Positions 16,415 through 24,293 of a stretch of DNA of 64,000 bases are shown here, piece after piece. The translations under genes and the position numbers were made by a program. The stretch covers positions 1 to 64,000 of the forward strand of contig CAJUDO010000013.1 in the NCBI GenBank assembly GCA_910585405.1, read 5' to 3'. Source of the DNA: an uncultured Peptococcaceae bacterium. Its GTDB lineage: Bacteria; Bacillota; Peptococcia; Peptococcales; Peptococcaceae. Numbering within the stretch: the first letter of the stretch is position 1; every line of letters begins with the position of its first letter. The notes under the pieces are model-generated. The model searched no databases and was not told where the DNA came from. It was given only the letters and a program-made list of their open reading frames with translations.

Positions 16415-16445
16415 CAAAAAGGCTGCCCTATTTTCCAGTCAGCCT
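16415..16445 (-). terminator. Terminator of the dnaI operon
   Basis: On the minus strand AGGCTG (16445-16440) pairs with CAGCCT (16425-16420), followed by five T residues. It sits 27 bp beyond the dnaI stop. Confidence 0.75.
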
Positions 16446-16471
16446 CTGCCAATGATTCTCCTGCCCGTTTT

Positions 16472-17428
16472 TTAGCGGAGCGTTCCTTTGCGCTTTCTCT
16501 GACTGGCCATTTCCACTCTGGCACTTTTTTCCTTGACCAGCTTGAATACACGCGCCCGCTCCAAAATGCGGTCGGAAGTGCGCGCTGTGTAGTATTCCTT
16601 AATCTGATTTAAATCCAGATTGGAATTGATAATCCAAGGCTTATTTTGATAATTGCGGTCCTCTAAAATAAGTACTAACTGCTCTATCACAAAATCTGTG
16701 GTGCGCTCTGCACCCAAATCATCAATGACCAGCAAATCGCAGCTGCGCAGCTGCTCCAGCATTTCACTGCATAGCTGCCGACTTTCCTCATAGCGATACT
16801 GCCGAATCAAATCAAACAAGTCAGAAGCACGCCGGTATAGCACCGTATTACCATTGGCCAGCACCGCGTTGGCAATGGCTGCGGACAAATGGGTTTTGCC
16901 GCGGCCCACATCGCCGGTTAAAAATAAACATTGCCCTGCCTGCTTCTGCAGAATGTCTTGGACAAACTGCCGGCACCAAGCTACTTTTTTTTCCATATCT
17001 TCCCCATCGGCATAACGCTTCGTCTCAAAATTATCAAATGTAAATTGCCGCATGGCCTCCGGCATGCCGCTGCGCAAAAAAAGTTCTTCCAAACGTTCCT
17101 TTTGATAGCAGCTGCATAATACGCCAGGCTCCAGATATCCCTTATCCTCACACAGCGAACAATCCCACTGCGGTCTGTAAATTGATTCGTCCAAATGATT
17201 TTCCAGGAGTACCTGCCGCTGCAGCTTTAACAGTCCGGCAATCTCTTCTTCCAGGCGCTGCCGTTCCTGCGGATTTTTTTGCAGCACACCTGCGCGGATC
17301 ATGGCAATATTTTTCTGCGCAATGGTCTGGTCCAACTTCTGCAATTGGGGTAACTCGCGATAAATTTCTTCCAGGCGCGCATCCCGCTGCTGCTGCTTTT
17401 TCAACCGCAGCTGATCTCGATTTATCAT
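16472..17428 (-). CDS. dnaI: Helicase loader ATPase (DnaI/DnaC-like)
   Basis: A 318-aa AAA+ ATPase of the DnaI/DnaC/IstB type that loads the replicative helicase. A cysteine set near residues 109-128 (CSLCEDKGYL and CSCYQ) matches the N-terminal zinc-binding domain of DnaI. The Walker A is FLTGDVGRGKTHLSAAIANA (about residue 168) and the Walker B is LLVIDDLGAERTT (about 230). The sensor and arginine-finger region STSDRILERARVFKLV-like follows. It is directly downstream of the DnaD-domain protein, the usual pairing of helicase loading genes. The C-terminus is basic. Confidence 0.88.
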   Translation of the reverse strand: MINRDQLRLKKQQQRDARLEEIYRELPQLQKLDQTIAQKNIAMIRAGVLQKNPQERQRLEEEIAGLLKLQRQVLLENHLDESIYRPQWDCSLCEDKGYLEPGVLCSCYQKERLEELFLRSGMPEAMRQFTFDNFETKRYADGEDMEKKVAWCRQFVQDILQKQAGQCLFLTGDVGRGKTHLSAAIANAVLANGNTVLYRRASDLFDLIRQYRYEESRQLCSEMLEQLRSCDLLVIDDLGAERTTDFVIEQLVLILEDRNYQNKPWIINSNLDLNQIKEYYTARTSDRILERARVFKLVKEKSARVEMASQRKRKGTLR

Positions 17429-17456
17429 CCTATCCCATCCTATCTCGCCATAGCTT

Positions 17457-18395
17457 TTATTCTTCCAGGAAGCTCAAGTCCAGATCATCCGACTGGAATT
17501 TGTGCTTCACAATTAATTTTTTCTCTTTGGAGGTCTGCTTCTTATCTGCCTTTTCTTTCACCTGCCGCTGTTTTTTCTGCATGACCAGCTCTGCCGTGGT
17601 AATTCCTTGTTCCCGCCAGTCAGAAAGTACTGTATCCATATATTGCAGGCGATTCTGCGCCCCTACTGTCTCCTCCACCGCCAGCATAATCAACTCGTGG
17701 CTGAATTTCCACTCATAAAACCATTTGCGGTACAATTCCTTTTCCGGCTCACTGGGATAGCTGTTCTTTTGCCCCAGCTTGCGCAGTACTGCAGTCATTT
17801 TGGAAGTGACCGTGTCCAAATCCTGCACAAAATTCTGAAAGCTAGCTTCATCCCGCACATTAGCTCCGTAGGCCATCCGGCAGAAAAAACCAAAATCATA
17901 TTCCTTGCGGTGATCGCGATAATGCTTGACAAAAATTTCATAGACCAAATCATAGGACCAGTTATAGCGCTGCACCGCTTCCTGAATATTCTGTTTATCC
18001 CGCATGGTAAGAAACAATCCCAAGGTCTGCTCCAGCTTTTTGATCAGCTGTGCATAATTTAGCTGTGAAGTCGTGTACTTCGCCGCTTCCTCGGTAACGT
18101 ACAGCGGTTCATTTCCCAGAAGGCTGGCGCTCATCTTGTCAAACATCGGAGAAAAATCTACCGTTTCCGTGTCGGTGAACCAGTGAATGAGCCCTTTTTC
18201 GTGCAAGGTCCTGGCCGCCTCCACTGCATATTTGTCGCTGCGCTTAATCTGATCGGCGCCGCAATAGAGCAAATAGATAATTTTTCCGATATCGTCAAAA
18301 CTCAAATGCAGCTGCTCCATCATCCCCAGCATGCGATTGGGAATACTGATACTACCGCCCTCAAAAAACCAAGCGGTCACATTCTGTTTCGTCAA
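17457..18395 (-). CDS. DnaD-domain replication initiation protein (DnaB-like)
   Basis: A 312-aa protein with an N-terminal winged-helix-like DnaD domain. A C-terminal DnaB_2 domain follows (about residues 205-255), where YRKWFYEWKFSHELIMLAVE and LQYMDTVLSDWREQGI match the family motif. A Lys/Gln-rich tail follows. In Bacillota such proteins remodel DNA at oriC and recruit DnaI, whose gene is immediately downstream. The TTG at 18395 is chosen because GAGGTGA lies 5 bp upstream; a GTG at 18404 overlaps that site and is the alternative. The gene follows the P-loop/Asp23 ORF by 10 bp. Confidence 0.85.
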   Translation of the reverse strand: MTKQNVTAWFFEGGSISIPNRMLGMMEQLHLSFDDIGKIIYLLYCGADQIKRSDKYAVEAARTLHEKGLIHWFTDTETVDFSPMFDKMSASLLGNEPLYVTEEAAKYTTSQLNYAQLIKKLEQTLGLFLTMRDKQNIQEAVQRYNWSYDLVYEIFVKHYRDHRKEYDFGFFCRMAYGANVRDEASFQNFVQDLDTVTSKMTAVLRKLGQKNSYPSEPEKELYRKWFYEWKFSHELIMLAVEETVGAQNRLQYMDTVLSDWREQGITTAELVMQKKQRQVKEKADKKQTSKEKKLIVKHKFQSDDLDLSFLEE

Positions 18396-18405
18396 TGCTG
18401 TCACC

Positions 18406-19251
18406 TCATCCTACTGTAATCCCTGTAATGCGCACATCAATGCGCTGCACAGTCAGGTTGGTCATCTTATCCAAATCCTGAATGGTATGAATCTGAAATT
18501 GCTCAATGGCCGATTGCATGGGAATGCCAAAGCGGATTTTCATTTCACAGTAAATGCTGACGCCAAAATCACTCATGTCGACCTGAATTTTGGCGCCCCG
18601 GTCAAATTCCTCCTGCTGAAGCAAATTGTAGCGCACAATCTGCTCGATGGCGTTCTCCGCAATGGTCAGCCGTCCAAGCTGGGAAAACCTCGGCCGCACA
18701 ATGCACTTATCATCGGCAGCCATACTGCCCGACTTATCCTTGTCCTTCTCTTTGTCTTTATCTTTATTCTTTTTGGTCATAAAGCCAAAGATAGAATCAA
18801 TCCAATAATTTGGTATATCCTTTTTCACTTCAATGCTGGGCAACGGAATGACATGCTTTCCTTCACGGCGCATGGTCTGCGCCAGCTCTATCTGTTCCGG
18901 TGTAGCAATATCCTGAATAAAAATTTTATATTTTACCTGTGGCAGTCCCAGTGCCTCTGTGATGCGGTCAATCATTCTTTCCGAAGTGCCAAGAATCAGA
19001 ATCTTCTTTGGCTCCAGCTGCGCAATGCGTTCCCGCACCTGGGAAGCATGAATAGGGTCATGAAAGATTGCCCGTTTTACCGCCGCCACAGTAGTTTCTT
19101 CGGCCTTGGCCGAGGTTCCTGCCATTTTTTTGCCATCCTTGATCAATAAGCCGTCGTCAATCATCATTTCAATGTGATATTGCTCCATCACCGAATTGGC
19201 ATTATGACTCTTTCCGGTGCCGCTGGCACCGATTAACGCATAGACTTCCAT
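18406..19251 (-). CDS. P-loop NTPase fused to an Asp23/Gls24-like domain
   Basis: A 281-aa two-part protein. Residues 1-160 form a small P-loop fold with Walker A GASGTGKSHNA (about residues 8-18) and an aspartate pair at MMIDDGLLI. A highly charged KNKDKDKEKDKDK linker lies near 165-180. Residues about 190-281 match the Asp23/Gls24 (YqhY/YloU) family: RLTIAENAIEQIVRYNLL, then VDMSDFGVSIYCEMKIRF, ending NLTVQRIDVRITGI. The start overlaps the sfsA stop by 19 bp and the DnaD-like gene follows by 10 bp, so it sits inside the operon. The function is unknown; the location suggests a role around envelope or replication control. Confidence 0.75.
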   Translation of the reverse strand: MEVYALIGASGTGKSHNANSVMEQYHIEMMIDDGLLIKDGKKMAGTSAKAEETTVAAVKRAIFHDPIHASQVRERIAQLEPKKILILGTSERMIDRITEALGLPQVKYKIFIQDIATPEQIELAQTMRREGKHVIPLPSIEVKKDIPNYWIDSIFGFMTKKNKDKDKEKDKDKSGSMAADDKCIVRPRFSQLGRLTIAENAIEQIVRYNLLQQEEFDRGAKIQVDMSDFGVSIYCEMKIRFGIPMQSAIEQFQIHTIQDLDKMTNLTVQRIDVRITGITVG

Positions 19252-19970
19252 AGTTGTTCCTCCTGTAAAGGAATTGTACCTGTGTAGACAATTCCCTCCA
19301 AATGAATCTCACAGGTGTATACATACACTTCTACACCAGCCAAGTAGGCCAGCTTTAAATGCTCTCCAAAATCAGGATCCCGCTTCCAGTTCACAGCAAA
19401 ATCATGAGCCGCATTTCCCATAACCAAAAAGATTACCGCGCTGTCCATCCCTGCTTCTTTGCAGCGTATCAACTGGCTCAAATGTTTGCTGCCCCGTTTG
19501 GTAGGCGCGTCGGGAAACCGCGCCGTGCTGCCTTCCAATAAATTCACCGACTTCACTTCCACATAGCAGGGTTGATTTTGCCGCTTCAAGCGAAAATCTA
19601 TCCGGCTGTCACCGTATACTTTTTCCCGCTCAATTTCTGCAGCTTCTGCAAAGCCCGGTAAAATACCCTGCGCCAGCCAAAAGGCAATCAAATCGTTGGC
19701 CAAATGGGCATTCAGACAAATCAAACGCGTTCCCTGCCTGACCAGAAGCAAGGTATAGGCTGTCTTTCGCTGTGCACCTGACGCAGGCGACACCCACACT
19801 GCCACGCCTGGCGTCAGCAGTTCTTCCATACGGCCCGAATTTGGCACATGAACCGGCACCACCTCGCCCTGCAGCGCTACCTGTGCCCGAAAGCGATTCT
19901 CCCGTTTCACAAACTTTGCCTCCAGTAAGGGACCCAGCGGAAATAAGTTTTCCTGCACCACTGTGTTCAT
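19233..19970 (-). CDS. sfsA: SfsA family protein (sugar fermentation stimulation)
   Basis: A 245-aa SfsA protein, a DNA-binding or nuclease-like family of uncertain physiological role. Family motifs are RVQVALQGEVVPVHVPNSGRM-like near residues 28-48, LICLNAHLANDLIAFWL, SRIDFRLKR, and the PD-(D/E)XK-like CYVEVKSVNLLEG followed by FPDAPTKRGSKHL. Length is typical. The start overlaps the upstream peptidase gene by four bases (ATGA), and the stop overlaps the P-loop/Asp23 gene. Confidence 0.92.
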   Translation of the reverse strand: MNTVVQENLFPLGPLLEAKFVKRENRFRAQVALQGEVVPVHVPNSGRMEELLTPGVAVWVSPASGAQRKTAYTLLLVRQGTRLICLNAHLANDLIAFWLAQGILPGFAEAAEIEREKVYGDSRIDFRLKRQNQPCYVEVKSVNLLEGSTARFPDAPTKRGSKHLSQLIRCKEAGMDSAVIFLVMGNAAHDFAVNWKRDPDFGEHLKLAYLAGVEVYVYTCEIHLEGIVYTGTIPLQEEQLWKSMR

Positions 19971-21085
19971 ACCCGGGCTTCCTCTATCACTGCCAGCACA
20001 AACTCTGCTGCTGCTTTCATTTCGCTGATCTTCAAATATTCCTCCACACTGTGTACGTTGGTCATGCCCACACCCACATTGGTGGCGGGAATCCCTTTTC
20101 CGCAGAACACATTGGCGTCGCTGCCACCGCCGCTTTTCACCAGATGGGGCTCCATGCCCAGACGGCGTACAGCCGCACAGGCCAGCTGCACTGTCACGCT
20201 CTCAGGGTCCAAGTCAATGGCCGCATAACACTCTTCTACCTTACATACTGCTGTGCCGCCCATCTCCTGTGCAGCTTCCTCACAGCAGGCTATCATATGA
20301 GCAATCTGCCCGTCCACCTTCTCTTTGTTCAGGCTGCGCGCCTCTCCGTAGAGAACCGTCTCTCCGGCAACTACATTGGTAGCCCGCCCACCCTGAATGA
20401 TGCCAATATTTGCAGTGGTTTCTTCATCCAAACGGCCCAAACGCATACTGGCAATGGCCTTCGCCGCCATTTGCACGGCACTGATGCCCTTTTCCGGCTC
20501 CACACCGGCGTGGGCTGCTTTTCCCTGGAAGGTCACCGTCAAATCAATATGATAGGGTGACGCCACGCAAATTTCATTGGGCATCCCGTCACTGTCAAAA
20601 AAGAACGCTCCATCCACAGGCGGAATCTTTTCTAAATCCACATATTTGGCGCCCAGCAGGCCAATTTCCTCAGCCACGGTAAAAATCACCTGTACCGGTC
20701 CGTGAGGAATATTTGCTTCTTCCAAAGCAGTTACCGCTTCCAGCACAGCGGCAATGCCGGCTTTATCATCTCCGCCCAGTACTGTTGTTCCGTCACTTTT
20801 TATGATACCGTCTTCTACAATAGGTTTCACACCGTTTCCCGGCACCACAGTATCCATATGAGAACAAAACAGCACACTTTTGCCCGCGCAGTTGCCCGCC
20901 TTATAAGCCAGTACATTGCCTGCATTGCCGCCAAACTGCCTGCCCGCCTCATCTTCCGTCACTGTATATCCCAAAGCGCGCAGCTTTTCCGTCACATAGT
21001 CAGCTACTGCCCGCTCATTTTTGCTCTCCGAATCCAACTGCACCAATTCCAATAAAGTTTGTACCAAACGTTGTTCCTGTACCAT
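19967..21085 (-). CDS. M20 peptidase, peptidase T-like
   Basis: A 372-aa M20-family metallopeptidase close to the PepT-like group that removes N-terminal residues from small peptides. Metal ligand motifs are present: VLFCSHMDTVVPG (about residues 73-85), VLGGDDKAGIAAVLEA, FTVAEEIGLLGAKYVD with the catalytic Glu, and FDSDG. A dimerisation domain begins near AHAGVEPEKGISAVQMAA, and the final His lies in NVHSVEEYLKISEM. The ATG at 21085 is preferred (GGAAGG nine bases upstream) to the ATG at 21094. It is the promoter-proximal gene of the operon. Confidence 0.9.
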   Translation of the reverse strand: MVQEQRLVQTLLELVQLDSESKNERAVADYVTEKLRALGYTVTEDEAGRQFGGNAGNVLAYKAGNCAGKSVLFCSHMDTVVPGNGVKPIVEDGIIKSDGTTVLGGDDKAGIAAVLEAVTALEEANIPHGPVQVIFTVAEEIGLLGAKYVDLEKIPPVDGAFFFDSDGMPNEICVASPYHIDLTVTFQGKAAHAGVEPEKGISAVQMAAKAIASMRLGRLDEETTANIGIIQGGRATNVVAGETVLYGEARSLNKEKVDGQIAHMIACCEEAAQEMGGTAVCKVEECYAAIDLDPESVTVQLACAAVRRLGMEPHLVKSGGGSDANVFCGKGIPATNVGVGMTNVHSVEEYLKISEMKAAAEFVLAVIEEARV

Positions 21086-21256
21086 TGTCTTCATCCTTCC
21101 TTTGCTTCTTGTTTCTATCTATAGTATAGTCTTTTTTCACTGTAATTTGCAGCTTTACACAAAAAATTTCGCGAAAAATAGTTTATCTGATGTAGAAATA
21201 TTGTAACACAAAGCAAGCAGAAAACCAATGTGCAAATCTCGCAATCCCTTCGCTTT

Positions 21257-21319
21257 TTGTCACCTTTTCATCCTGGCAAAATATACTATAGAGAACTAAA
21301 AAAACGGAACGCTGTTCCG
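21257..21319 (+). promoter_or_regulatory. Promoter and palindromic operator before the ABC operon
   Basis: TTGTCA (21257-21262) and TATACT (21282-21287) lie 19 bp apart, a weak to moderate promoter. CGGAAC-GCT-GTTCCG at 21305-21319 is a perfect 6+6 palindrome just downstream of the expected start, a likely repressor site. Confidence 0.45.
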
Positions 21320-21345
21320 CCGATCAATAAAGGAAGTGAATTTTT

Positions 21346-22110
21346 ATGAAGGCAGAGCCTTTACTCTCATTAGAACATATCTCCATGACATTTTTCAATC
21401 AAGACGGTGTGCTGCCTGTGCTGGATGACATCAGCTTCTCACTGCAGCAGGGAGAGATTGGCGCGCTGTTAGGACCATCAGGCTGCGGAAAAAGTACCAT
21501 TCTGAATATTCTTTCCGGCCTGCTCGCCCCCACTGGCGGCACCATAAATCGACAAGGCACCATCGGCTATATGTTTCAGCGAGACCATTTGCTGGATTGG
21601 CGCACAATCTATGACAATGTCTGCATTGGCCTGGAAATACAGCATCTGCAAAACTCTGATCTGCATCAGCAAAAAATAGAGCGGCTGCTACGCACCTACG
21701 GCCTGTGGGAATTTCGCAAACGCTATCCCACAGAGCTTTCCGGCGGGATGCGTCAGCGGGCAGCGCTCATTCGCACCCTGGCAGTAGACCCTGATATCCT
21801 GCTTTTGGATGAACCCTTTTCCGCCCTTGATTCGCAAACCAGACTTACCGTCAGCGAAGATATCTGTAACATCATCCGCCAGGAAAAGAAAACCACTCTT
21901 TTGGTCACACACGATATCAGTGAAGCCATCAGCTTTGCCGACACCATCTACACACTGAGCAAACGTCCGGCAAAAATCAGAACAACTTATCATATACAAC
22001 TTACAACCGAGCAACCCCACACACCGCTCAACGCCAGAAAGGCACCTGAATTTCAAAAGTATTTCAATATTATATGGGAGGAGATGATGCAGGATGCCTC
22101 TCACAGCTGA
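21346..22110 (+). CDS. ABC transporter ATPase (SsuB/TauB/ThiZ type)
   Basis: A 254-aa ABC ATPase of the nitrate/sulfonate/taurine group. Walker A is LLGPSGCGKSTILNILSGLL (about residues 44-63). The Q-loop region reads GYMFQRDHLLDW, the signature ELSGGMRQRAALIRTLAVDP and the Walker B ILLLDEPFSALDSQTR, and the switch His is in LVTHDISEA. The gene overlaps the permease by 17 bp. Together with the permease and binding protein it forms a complete importer. A strong ribosome binding site precedes the ATG. Confidence 0.95.
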   Translation: MKAEPLLSLEHISMTFFNQDGVLPVLDDISFSLQQGEIGALLGPSGCGKSTILNILSGLLAPTGGTINRQGTIGYMFQRDHLLDWRTIYDNVCIGLEIQHLQNSDLHQQKIERLLRTYGLWEFRKRYPTELSGGMRQRAALIRTLAVDPDILLLDEPFSALDSQTRLTVSEDICNIIRQEKKTTLLVTHDISEAISFADTIYTLSKRPAKIRTTYHIQLTTEQPHTPLNARKAPEFQKYFNIIWEEMMQDASHS

Positions 22111-22900
22111 ACAAACAAAGACAGCGCATCAGGCCTGGCTTTTACAGCACAAACGCGAGAAACAAAAAATTCGCGGTATCCAGGTGAGCCTTTTGGCAGG
22201 ATTTTTAATCCTGTGGGAAGCTGCCGCCCGCCTGGGAATCCTTGACACCTTTCTCTTCAGCTGCCCCAGCGCTGTTTTGCAGATTTTCTGGACCTATTTT
22301 TCCAACGGCACCATCTGGCGCCATATTGGCATCACCATGGAGGAAACCTTTGCAGGCTTCTTCATCGGCACATTCTCCGGAATTGCCATCGCCACACTGC
22401 TCTGGTGGAAGCCCATTCTCTCGCGCATTCTGGACCCCTTTCTGGTCGTCCTCAATGCGCTGCCCAAAACTGCGCTGGCGCCCATCGTCATCGTCTGGTT
22501 CGGCGCCGGTATGCCCGGTATCATTGCCGTGGCGGTATCCATCTGTATCGTGGTAACCATTATTTCCGCCTACACAGATTTCCGCAGCGTCGATGAAGAT
22601 AAAGTCCGCATGCTGCAAAGCTTCGGCGCCACACGGGGCCAGATTTTATATAAGCTGATTTTGCCGGCAAACCGCGACAATATGCTGAGTCTGGCCAAAA
22701 TCAATATGGGCTTGTGCCTGATTGGAGTGATTGTGGGAGAATTTCTTGTCTCCCGCTGCGGAATTGGCTATCTCATCGTCTATGGCAGTCAGGTATTCCG
22801 CTTGGATTTGGTGATGATGGGAGTTGTGATTTTGGCTGTTTGCGCCTGGTTTTTGAACAGTCTGCTCAATCTCCTGGAACATCATATAAAAAATCTTTAG
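22094..22900 (+). CDS. ABC transporter permease (SsuC/TauC/ThiX type)
   Basis: A 268-aa inner membrane permease with six predicted helices. The EAA loop is visible around KVRMLQSFGATRGQILYKLI (about residues 171-190). A hydrophobic core with FGAGMPGIIAVAVSI is typical of nitrate/sulfonate/taurine permeases. It starts inside the ATPase gene and is followed 12 bp later by the binding protein. Confidence 0.95.
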   Translation: MPLTAEQTKTAHQAWLLQHKREKQKIRGIQVSLLAGFLILWEAAARLGILDTFLFSCPSAVLQIFWTYFSNGTIWRHIGITMEETFAGFFIGTFSGIAIATLLWWKPILSRILDPFLVVLNALPKTALAPIVIVWFGAGMPGIIAVAVSICIVVTIISAYTDFRSVDEDKVRMLQSFGATRGQILYKLILPANRDNMLSLAKINMGLCLIGVIVGEFLVSRCGIGYLIVYGSQVFRLDLVMMGVVILAVCAWFLNSLLNLLEHHIKNL

Positions 22901-22912
22901 GAGGGAATCACT

Positions 22913-23956
22913 TTGAAACAAAAAAAATGGATGGCAGCGCTTTTATGTGCAGCGCTGTTGCTGTTCAGCGGCTGCGGTGCTACCGAACCGCAGAAGGATG
23001 CCGCCGAGTTGCAGAAAATCACCGTGGGAGAGGTTGCGCACAGTATCTTTTACGCGCCGGGCTATGTGGCCATGAGTCTGGGGTACTTTGCCGATGAGGG
23101 ACTGGAGATTGATTTAATCAACCTGCAGGGCGCCGATAAGGTCATGAGCGCCCTGATTTCCGACGAAATTCAGGTAGGTCTCATGGGACCGGAAGCCAGC
23201 GTTTATGTGGCAAATCAAAATCTGGAGGATTACGCCGTCAATTTTGCCCAACTGACCCAGCGGGACGGTAGCTTCTTTGTGGGACGGGAGCCAGTGGAAG
23301 ATTTTAACTTCGCGCAGCTCACAAAAGCAGAAATCATCGGCGGCCGGAAAGGCGGCGTGCCGGAAATGACCCTGGAATATGTACTGAAGACCAATGGTCT
23401 GGATATCGGCGTAGATGACGAGAGCAAGCCTGTGAATGTGCGCACCGACATCCAATTTGCTGCTATGGCAGGCAGCTTCGCCTCCGGCGAAGGCGATTAT
23501 GTCACATTGTTTGAGCCTACCGCCACGCAATTTGAGAGAGAAGGAAAAGGCTATATTCTCGCCTCTATCGGCGCCCAGTCCGGCAATATTCCTTACACCG
23601 CCTACTCGGCCAGCAAATCCTATATGGAAGCCAACCCAGAAATCATCCAGAAATTTACCAATGCCATCTACAAAGGCCAGCAATTCGTCGCCCAAAATGA
23701 CGCCGCCGATATCGCTCCGCTGCTGGCGCCTTACTTTGAAGACCTGTCCACAGAAGACCTCACCACCATCGTGCAGCGCTACAAAAATATCGAAGCTTGG
23801 GACACCAACCCGCTTTTAGAACGGGAAGCGCTGGAAAAACTCATGGATGTCATGGCCCTGGCAGGGCAGTTAGACCAGCGGGCCGACTATGATAAAATTG
23901 TCACCACCCAATTTGCTCAAACCGCTATTGACACTGTGACCATGCCAAGCCGCTAA
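22913..23956 (+). CDS. ABC substrate-binding lipoprotein (NMT1/THI5-like)
   Basis: A 347-aa lipoprotein. The signal is MKQKKWMAALLCAALLLFSG with lipobox LFSGC (Cys about 21). The mature part has an NMT1/THI5-type fold: ITVGEVAHSIFYAPGYVAMS and YFADEGLEIDLINLQG are standard for the family, and GYILASIGAQSGNIPYTAYS lies in the second lobe. The start is TTG with GGAGGG. The set could import a thiamine pyrimidine precursor, nitrate, or a sulfonate. The thiD and thiL genes in this window make thiamine precursors possible, but no THI-box precedes the operon. Confidence 0.9.
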   Translation: MKQKKWMAALLCAALLLFSGCGATEPQKDAAELQKITVGEVAHSIFYAPGYVAMSLGYFADEGLEIDLINLQGADKVMSALISDEIQVGLMGPEASVYVANQNLEDYAVNFAQLTQRDGSFFVGREPVEDFNFAQLTKAEIIGGRKGGVPEMTLEYVLKTNGLDIGVDDESKPVNVRTDIQFAAMAGSFASGEGDYVTLFEPTATQFEREGKGYILASIGAQSGNIPYTAYSASKSYMEANPEIIQKFTNAIYKGQQFVAQNDAADIAPLLAPYFEDLSTEDLTTIVQRYKNIEAWDTNPLLEREALEKLMDVMALAGQLDQRADYDKIVTTQFAQTAIDTVTMPSR

Positions 23957-24293
23957 ACAAGACAAAAAACCAGCCTGCTTTGTCCCCCTGCAGAGGGAAA
24001 AATAAGGCAGGCTGTTTTTGCTTTATATAATAGGTAAGACTTTTCAGCAATGAAAATATACTGGTCCACGGTTCGTAGCTCTTTTTACACACGTTTCATT
24101 TTAAATGTACTGTACTTACACTATCCTTGTTGATTTTCTGTGCGTTGCAGTATTTTTTCAAGTAAGCTATAACGCTGCGATAAAAGGTTTCGCTGCCGGA
24201 GAAAGGCATGACGGGATAAAAACCGTTACGCCTTTCTATGCCCCCTTGCCGCGGGAAGCCTGCTTTTGTTGTGCGCTTGCTGTCACTACCCGG
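23957..24293. other. Gene-free interval between the ABC operon and the SLH gene
   Basis: Besides the ABC terminator, this 337-bp interval contains an imperfect stem of about 13 bp at 24202-24235 (AAAGGC...GCCTTT). Neither strand of that stem is followed by a T run. No ORF with a ribosome binding site was found. Confidence 0.5.
23971..24019 (+). terminator. Terminator of the ABC operon
   Basis: CAGCCTGC (23971-23978) pairs with GCAGGCTG (24007-24014), with an inner CCCTGCAGAGGG stem. TTTTTG follows. It lies 14 bp after the binding-protein stop. Confidence 0.85.
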
